Positions 57,951-64,000 of a stretch of 64,000 nucleotides of DNA are shown here, piece by piece. A model generated the notes under the pieces. That model made no database searches. It was not told where the DNA came from and saw only the letters and a list, made by a program, of their open reading frames with translations. Source of the DNA: Nicotiana tabacum (lineage: Eukaryota; Streptophyta; Magnoliopsida; Solanales; Solanaceae); the NCBI RefSeq assembly GCF_000715075.1, contig NC_134101.1:195568103-195632102 (forward strand). The letters run 5' to 3'. The position numbers and the translations under genes are program-made. Positions within the stretch are counted from its first letter, which is position 1, and every line of letters begins with the position of its first letter.

Positions 57951-59300
57951 TGTTGCACCATCCCGATAAGGCTTATATGGACCTTTTGCAGATTCAAGTC
58001 CACGATCAGCATGCTTATTGCAATGTGGTGGAAGAAGAGCTCGATGGGGAGCCTTGGTTTCATGATATCAATGAATACATCAGGATGGGGGTGTATCCAC
58101 TGCAAGCCACAGGTGACCAAAAGAGAACAATTAGGCGATTGGCGAGCGGTTTTTCTTTAGCGAAGGGATTCTGTACAAAAGGACTCCAGATCTTGGGATG
58201 CTGAGATGCATAGATGCTAGGCAAGCTACAGCTATTATGACCGAAGTACATTCTGGAGTCTATGGACCGCACATGAGTGGGTACGTGCTGGCAAAGAAGA
58301 TTCTCTGAGCAGGTTATTATAGGCTCACTATGGAGCGAGATCGTATCAATTTTGTGTGTAAATGTCATCAGTTCCAAGTGCATGGAGATTTGATTCGTTC
58401 TCAACCATCTGAATTACACACGATGTCCCACCATGGACCTTTGTCGCTTGGGGCATGGATGTCATTGGGCCAATTGAGCCATCAGCATCAAACGGGCACA
58501 GGTTCATTCTGGTGGCCATAGACTATTTCACCAAGTGGGTAGAGGCTAAAACATTCAAGTCTGTAACCAAGAAGGTGGTGGTTGATTTTGTGCATTCAAA
58601 TATCATTTTCCGATTTGGGATACCAAGGGTGATCATTACAAACAATGGGGCTAATCTCAATAGTCATCTGATGAAAGAGGTATGTCAACAGTTTAAGATT
58701 ACACATCGCAATTCCACCCCATATCGCCCCAAGGCGAATGGAGCAGTCGAGGCAGCCAACAAGAACATAAAGAAGATACTTCGGAAAATGGTGGAAGGGT
58801 CCAGGCAATGGCATGAGAAGCTGCCTTTTGCATTGTTGGGTTATCGCACTACTGTTCGTTCTTCAGTAGGGACAACTCCTTATTTGTTGGTATATGGCAC
58901 GAAAGTAGTGATACCCACGGAAAATGAAATTCCTTCCCTTCGGATGGTTGCAGAAGCCAAAATTGACGATGACGAGTGGGTTAAAACCCACCTGGAACAA
59001 TTGAGTTTGATTGATGGGAAACGATTAGTAGCAGTGTATCATGGCCAGTTGTATCAACAAAGAATGGCCAGAGCATATAATAAGAAGGTGCGTCCACGGA
59101 AGTTTGAAGTGGGTCAGTTAGTATAGAAACGCATTCTTCCTCATCAGGCTGAAGCCAAAGGCAAGCTCGCCCCAAACTGGCAGGGGCCGTTCGTCGTGAC
59201 AAAAGTGTTGTCCAATGGTGCTTTGTATTTAACGAATATAGAAGGCAAATGTGTAGAAATGGCCATCAATTCTGATGCAGTCAAAAGATACTATGTATGA
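57951..59300 (+). pseudogene. Ogre/Tat integrase (+)
   Basis: Zinc-binding pieces: EVHSGVYGPHMSG near 58240 and a degenerate FVCKCHQF near 58350. The core has MDVIGPIEPSASNGHRFILV and an AIDYFTKWVEA block. The second catalytic position reads ITNNGANLNSH, with Asn instead of Asp. The Glu is present in NGAVEAANKN. The C-terminal block KGKLAPNWQGPF is in frame after a TAG at 59124-59126, ending at a TGA at 59298-59300. A frameshift near 58160 and a TGA near 58306 add to the damage. Confidence 0.85.
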
Positions 59301-59627
59301 TTTCATTGGTCAAATTGGGTTTGTTTGTACTTGGCATATTTTGGAGATTGGAATGACGAAGGCATTTTGTTCTGCTATCTAAACACTTTATCCTGTGTTA
59401 CCCCTTTTGAGCCTTGTTTATTTCCTTTTGTACCCCTCTTTTGGGAATCAGCGGCAAAATTCAAAATGCGAGAACAAACGACAAGTAAAAGAAAGAAATG
59501 AAAAGAGAAAAAGAAGGAAAAAAAAGAAGAAGGAAAAAAAAAAGCAAAACAAAACAAAACTGCGAAAAGAAAAAGGAAGAGAAAAGAAGAGAAGACAAAA
59601 AGCACAAAAACAAAATAATTTCTATGA

Positions 59628-59687
59628 CATGAACTACGTTTGATCTGATTCCATTTAAGGATACGTAGGCAGCCTCACGGTTCGGTC
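59628..59687 (+). repeat. TACGTAGG module, copy 3
   Basis: GAACTACGTTTGATCTGATTC, then GGATACGTAGGCAGCCTCAC and GGTTCGGTC. It lies after the pol end and just after an A/G-rich tract. Confidence 0.85.
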
Positions 59688-59949
59688 TCATCGAAATAAA
59701 AATCCAAAGTCCCCAATAAAGAAACTGGGGCAGAAGTTGGGTTGTTGTAAGAAATCTGATTCTGAAAGTTGTAATTTTAACCCAATTGAATTGTTTTGAG
59801 CCTTTTATACCCTTTATTTCTAACACTGTCCAAAAGCCCACGTTACGGTCCAAAGAAAGACCTTCTGATCAATCTTCGAGAAATGCCGAGTCAAGCAAGT
59901 AGAGGGGAATCATAGCAAGGGCAACATTCTGGTCCAAGCAAGAAAATTG

Positions 59950-60130
59950 AAAATGAGAGTCTTATTGGTGAAAACCCTCATGGGCACTGTAAGGCGACGG
60001 GAGCTGTGAGAAATAAAAAATGAGAGAGTCTTATTGGTGAAAACCTTCACGGGCACCTTGAGGCAAAAGTAGTTGATAAATGAACGAATGAGAAAGGTAT
60101 GTAGGTGGAAAACCTTTCAAGGCACCGCAG
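59950..60130 (+). repeat. Imperfect repeat, about 70 bp, three copies
   Basis: Phrase TATTGGTGAAAACCCTCATGGGCAC recurs in variants at 59964, 60033 and about 60104, each followed by a purine-rich (A/G)AGG segment. Copies differ in length. Confidence 0.75.
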
Positions 60131-60869
60131 GATGAACAAGGTCAAGGCTTGGGTGAAGAAATCAGGTTATGGAAATTCTGGGGCAATAATGTATGGCAAC
60201 TGAAAGTTGATTGGTTGGACAGATTGGGCCAATTAGTCTGAAATACATGTCATGATCAATGGTGCCAGCTGTTCCACTCAGATAAGTCTCTTTTTCTTTT
60301 CCCTTTTTAGCAAGTCGTCCGGTTTTGGATTTTCTTTATCCTTAACTCTCAAGGTCATTGCATTTCATTTCTTTCGGGGTTTTGTGTCTCTAAGATGTTT
60401 CAATGTCAGTTTGTTTCAAGCAAATAAGAAGGGATTTCAAAGCTCACTACTAGCTTCAAAAATTGCGAATCACAGTGTGGACAGAACATGACAAAGATAA
60501 CATGATGTAAAGTGGGATAAAGTGTTGGCAAAAGTTCCATCGGCGGAATGATTTAGTCATTTCATGGAAGATGCAGGGGTTAAGTTAAAGGGGTCAGAAG
60601 TGTGAAACAACGGTTTGGGGATAAAACATTCAGGTCATCTATGGTCATGGGGTTTGAAAGACAACCGGGAGGTCAAGCGGTTCAGAGGGAGCCAGTCAAA
60701 ACAAAGCACGGCAGCGGAGAAACCTTCAGCAAAGAATGACATCAAATAACCACTACATTTTAAACTAACAAGATTTTTCTTTGATTGAAACAGGGGCAGA
60801 AAGTTCTGTTTGTTTTGGGGAAACCCTCCGTAAAGAAAGGCGAGCACCAAACAGGTTTGGCGGTAAACC

Positions 60870-61780
60870 TTCAGGACCCTCATGGATAATGGAATTTACT
60901 TTAAAATTCTCAGGACCCTCCTGGATAATGGGATTTAATTTAAAATTCTCAGGACCCTCCTAGATAATGGGATTTAGTTCTTAAGTTTTCAGGACCCTCC
61001 TGGATAATGGGATCTAGTTTTTAAACCAGGACCCTCCTGGATAATGGGATTTAATTTAAAATTTTCAGGACCCTCCTGGATAATATGATTTAGTTTTTAA
61101 GTTTTCAGGACCCTCCTAGATAATGGGATCTAGTTTTTAAATTTTCAGGACCCTCTTGGATAATGGGATTTAATTTAAAATTTTCAGGACCCTCCTGGAT
61201 AATGGGATTTAGTTTTTAAGCTTTCAGGACCCTCCTGGATAATGGGAACTAGTTTTTAAATTTTCAGGACCCTCCTGGATAATGGGATTTAATTTAAAAT
61301 TCTCAGGACTCTCCAGGATAATGGGATTTAGTTTTTAAGTTTTCAGGACCCTCCTGGATAATGGGATCTAGTTTTTAAATTTTCAGGACCCTCCTGGATA
61401 ATGGGATTTAATTTAAAATTCTCAGGACCCTCCTGGATAATGGTATTTAGTTTTTTAAGTTTTCAGGACCCTCCTGGATAATGGGATCTAGTTTTTAAAT
61501 TCTCAAGACCCTCCTGGATAATGGTATTTAATTTAAAATTTTCAGGACCCTCCTGGATAATGGGATTTAGTTTTTAAGTTTTCAGGACCCTCCTGGATAA
61601 TGGGATTTAGTTTTTACGTTTTCAGGACCCTCCTGGATAATGGGATTTAGTTTTCAAATTTTCAGGACCCTCCTGGATAATGGAATTTAATTTTAAAATT
61701 TCAGGGCCCTCCAGGATAATGGGATTTAATCTTAAAAATTCTCAGGACCCTCCTGGATAATGGGACTTAGTTAAAATTTA
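60870..61780 (+). repeat. 40 bp tandem repeat, about 23 copies
   Basis: The unit core is CAGGACCCTCCTGGATAATG followed by GGATTTA and a T/A-rich tail. AGGACCCTCCT is close to a palindrome (AGGA..TCCT). Neighbouring units form two types, with tails AATTTAAAATT or GTTTTTAAGTT, partly alternating. Isolated units recur at 61880, 62020 and 62136. Confidence 0.95.
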
Positions 61781-62259
61781 AAACATTCATGAGTAACAAG
61801 ATCTAGCTAGACTCTACCTTGAGGAAATATAAGTTTGGCTTTGAAGTTTTCATGCTTAGGTTAAGATTCAATTTGAAATTTTAAGGACCCTCCTGAATAA
61901 TGGGACTTAGTTTAATACCTCCTTTAGATGCTAACATTTAGCATAAGTTTCACCGTTAGGAAGTTGAATTTAGCTCTGAAATTTTCACCCTTAAGATGAG
62001 ATTTGATTTTAAATCTCAGGACCCTCCTAGATAATAGGATTTAGTTTTAAGGTCTTCATAGATAACAAGATTTAGCGGAAGTTATACCTTTAGGAAATAT
62101 AACTTAGATTTAAAACTGTCATATAACTAGGAGTTTTCAGGACCCTCCTAGATAATGGGATCTAGCATTAAAGTTCTTTGAGATTTTCTGGTAACATGAT
62201 TCAATTAACACTCATAGATGCGCCCAGCACCAAACTGGGGCAAAAGTTTCCTTCGTTTT

Positions 62260-63115
62260 TGTGGAAATCAGGCGCCCACCTGGAGAAAAAGGGAATACAT
62301 TCAAGTTCAGCAATCATGCACCCACCTGGAGAACAATGGAATACATTTCAAGTTTTGGTAATCAGGCGCCAACCTGAAAAACAAGGGAATACATTTCAAA
62401 TTCAGCAATCAGGCACCCACCTGGAGAACAAGGGAATACATTTTAAGTTCAGTAATCAGGCGCCCACCTAGAGAACAAGGGAATACATTCAAGTGCAGCA
62501 ATCAGACACCCACCTGGAGAACAAGGAAATACATTTTTCAAGTTCAACAATCAGGCGCCCACCTAAAGAACAAGGGAATACATTTTCGGTTCAGTAATCA
62601 GGCTCCCACCTGGAGAACAAGGGAATATATTTCCAATTCAGCAATCAGGCGCCCACCTGGAGAACAAGGGAATACATTTTCAAATTTCAGCAATCAGGCG
62701 CCCACCTGAAAAACAAGGGAGTACAATTCAAGTTTTAGCTTTCAAGTTCTTACTGATATTTGGGAACATGATTTAGTTTACAATCACATATGTGCCCAGC
62801 CACCAAACTGGGGCAGAAATTTTCTTTGTTTTTGTTTATTTTTGTTGAAATCAGGTGCCCACCTGGAGAACAAGGGAATACATTTTCAAGTTCAGCAATC
62901 AGGCGCCCACCTGGAGAACAAGGGAATACATTTTTAAGTTTTAGAAATCAGGCGCCCACCTAGATAACAAGGGAATACATTTCAAGTTCAGCAACCAGGC
63001 GCCCACCTGGAGAACAAGGGAATACATTTCAAGTTCAGCAATCAGGAGCCCGCTTGGAGAACAAGGGAATACATTCAAGTTTCAGCAAGTGGGTGTCCAC
63101 CTGGAGAAAGGGAAA
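62260..63115 (+). repeat. About 48 bp tandem repeat, 16 copies in two blocks
   Basis: The unit is AATCAGGCGCCCACCTGGAG, then AACAAGGGAATACATTTCAA, then GTTCAGC. The blocks 62260-62740 and 62845-63115 are separated by a segment with CACCAAACTGGGGCAGAAA, and the first block is preceded by a close copy of that segment at 62220-62260, so the whole set is a higher-order duplication. Confidence 0.95.
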
Positions 63116-63347
63116 CATCTCAGATTACAATTCAAGGCGGCAACAAGGGGATTCCACCAGGAAAATACAAGTCAATAGGAACCACAAGAGCAAGTTTGAA
63201 GATATAGATAGGATTTTGTAATGCATATATCATAGTCTAGGCTAGCTTCTTTTATTTTATAATGGTGTAATAAGGGGGTTCAGTAAGCAGTAGCAGCAGC
63301 AGCAACAACAGTGAAATCATAGCTTCATGGTAGTCCCGGCTACCAGA

Positions 63348-63418
63348 CATTCCTGAACTACACTGACATGATTCTTTTCTAACCAAGGATATGTAGGCAA
63401 CCTCGGAAGCAGGGTGCG
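63348..63418 (+). repeat. TACGTAGG module, copy 4
   Basis: TGAACTACACTGACATGATTC, then GGATATGTAGGCAACCTCGG. It lies about 100 bases before the polypurine tract. Confidence 0.8.
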
Positions 63419-63519
63419 GTCAAATATTTCAAAAATGCTTCTCACAGAGTATTCGAACGGGCAAAAATCTCTCGTATCCGCTCACTTATCTTTGCACGAA
63501 AACTCTTCGTATTTCCGAG

Positions 63520-63533
63520 CAAAGAGGGGCAGC
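63520..63533 (+). promoter_or_regulatory. Polypurine tract of the Ogre/Tat element (+)
   Basis: AAAGAGGGGCAGC directly before TGTGAGCACG. It matches the AAAGAGGTGCAGCTGG tract of the - strand Ogre/Tat element at the same place. Confidence 0.85.
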
Positions 63534-64000
63534 TGTGAGCACGTGATTTTTGCCCTATATGAATTACTCCCACAAATTCAAAACAAAACAATTTTTTCCA
63601 TTGTTTGCAATTTCGTGGATGTTCGTAGCATTTTATTATTGTTTGCATTTGTCTGCGCATGCTTAATTTTGTTTAAATTATGAAAAATACAAAATATGTT
63701 GCATTTGCATTTATGATTAATTTTATATTTTTAAATCAATTAGTAATTTAGTTTCTTTACAAAAATAGAAAATCACAAAAAATGGTTTATTTTGCATTGT
63801 TCAGTTTTTAGATTTGAATTTTGGTATTTAATCAGTTGTAATAATTATTAGGGTAATTAATTTAATTTTCTAGGATAATTTGGTTTAGGAATTAAGTTGG
63901 GTTTTGTTTTATTTTCATTTTTAGAAAAAAACAAAAGGAATTAAAAAGAGAATTGAAACGAGAAGGAAAGAATTGAGAAGGATCAAATTTTGGGCCAAAC
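63534..64000 (+). repeat. 3' LTR start of the Ogre/Tat element (+), cut by the window end
   Basis: Begins TGTGAGCACGTGATTTTTGCCC after the polypurine tract. Only 467 bases are in the window. A short frame at 63414-63683 spans the boundary and is not a gene. Confidence 0.8.

Larger units (their letters stand above)
59301..63533 (+). other. Repeat-rich 3' UTR of the Ogre/Tat element (+)
   Basis: 4.2 kb without coding domains. In order: A/G-rich tract (59480-59615), module copy (59628-59687), three loose 60-70 bp units (59950-60130), GGGGCAGAA motif (60792), 40 bp array (60870-61780), GGGGCA motif (62232), 48 bp array (62260-62740), GGGGCAGAAA motif (62808), second 48 bp block (62845-63115), an AGC-type microsatellite (63285-63310), module copy (63348-63418), then the polypurine tract. 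Confidence 0.8.
45551..64000 (+). mobile_element. Ogre/Tat-type Ty3/gypsy element (+), continues past the window
   Basis: Order: LTR, primer site, ORF1, gag, protease with G-patch, possible intron, RT, RNase H, archaeal-type RNase H, integrase, repeat-rich 3' UTR, polypurine tract, LTR start. ORF1 upstream of gag, the TGGCGACTCTGCTGGGGA primer site, the second RNase H and the repeat-laden 3' UTR fit the Ogre branch of Tat. Stops and frameshifts interrupt ORF1, gag and pol. Confidence 0.87.

Noticed and set aside
59395..59643. Lys/Arg-rich 82-codon frame
   Set aside because: It is the translation of an A/G-rich tract in the 3' UTR, not a protein gene.
60870..63115. CRISPR-like regular repeats
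   Set aside because: Units are directly adjacent and similar along their full length, with no unique spacers; this is eukaryotic tandem repeat DNA.

Overview
This window is plant nuclear DNA made almost wholly of repetitive elements; I found no host protein-coding gene, tRNA or rRNA. The mix points to a Solanaceae genome, most likely Nicotiana: endogenous pararetrovirus (EPRV) copies that look like the tobacco vein clearing virus (Solendovirus) branch of Caulimoviridae, Tekay/Del-type chromoviruses, and Ogre/Tat-type Ty3/gypsy elements. This assignment is by protein motif and layout, not by a database search.

Layout. (1) 1-1387 and 9161-11538: parts of a Tat-like Ty3/gypsy element, with short tandem repeats on the left and a 3' LTR with TATA box on the right, split by EPRV copy A. 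(2) 1388-9160: EPRV copy A, + strand, nearly a full genome: end of a small ORF, coat protein, movement protein, protease-RT-RNase H, transactivator, promoter repeats, TATA, poly(A) signal and leader, then a 0.1 kb inverted viral fragment. (3) 11539-13002: diverged chromovirus LTR remnant. (4) 13003-20500: a rearranged EPRV array, mainly - strand: copy B (MP region), copy C (leader end and tRNA primer site through RT), fragment D (inverted CP/MP) and fragment E (end of leader). (5) 20501-30201: a decayed Tekay/Del element on the - strand, whose left LTR is cut off at the EPRV junction. (6) 30202-30971: a spacer with a gag fragment of another gypsy element. (7) 30972-45550: an Ogre/Tat element on the - strand (3' LTR, repeat-rich 3' UTR, integrase, archaeal-type RNase H, RT, protease with G-patch, gag, ORF1 relic). 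(8) 45551-64000: a second Ogre/Tat element on the + strand (LTR, primer site, ORF1, gag, protease with G-patch, possible intron, RT, two RNase H domains, integrase, 4.2 kb repeat-rich 3' UTR, start of the 3' LTR).

How the genes relate. The EPRV genes overlap like a compact viral operon (ATGA and TAATG stop/start overlaps) behind one pregenomic promoter. Every EPRV copy has at least one disabling lesion or lacks segments, and the lesions differ between copies, so the copies decayed separately after integration. Polymerase frames are the best preserved: both are 636 codons and differ at about a dozen residues by eye. The retrotransposons carry many stops and frameshifts and look immobile.

Most notable: a retropepsin-like domain with NTG in place of DTG after the movement protein; one identical inverted viral junction at two sites 11 kb apart; a noncoding module ending in a TACGTAGGCA motif placed at the same landmarks in both Ogre/Tat elements; and recurring polypurine-tract-like motifs in front of the 3' UTR repeat arrays.
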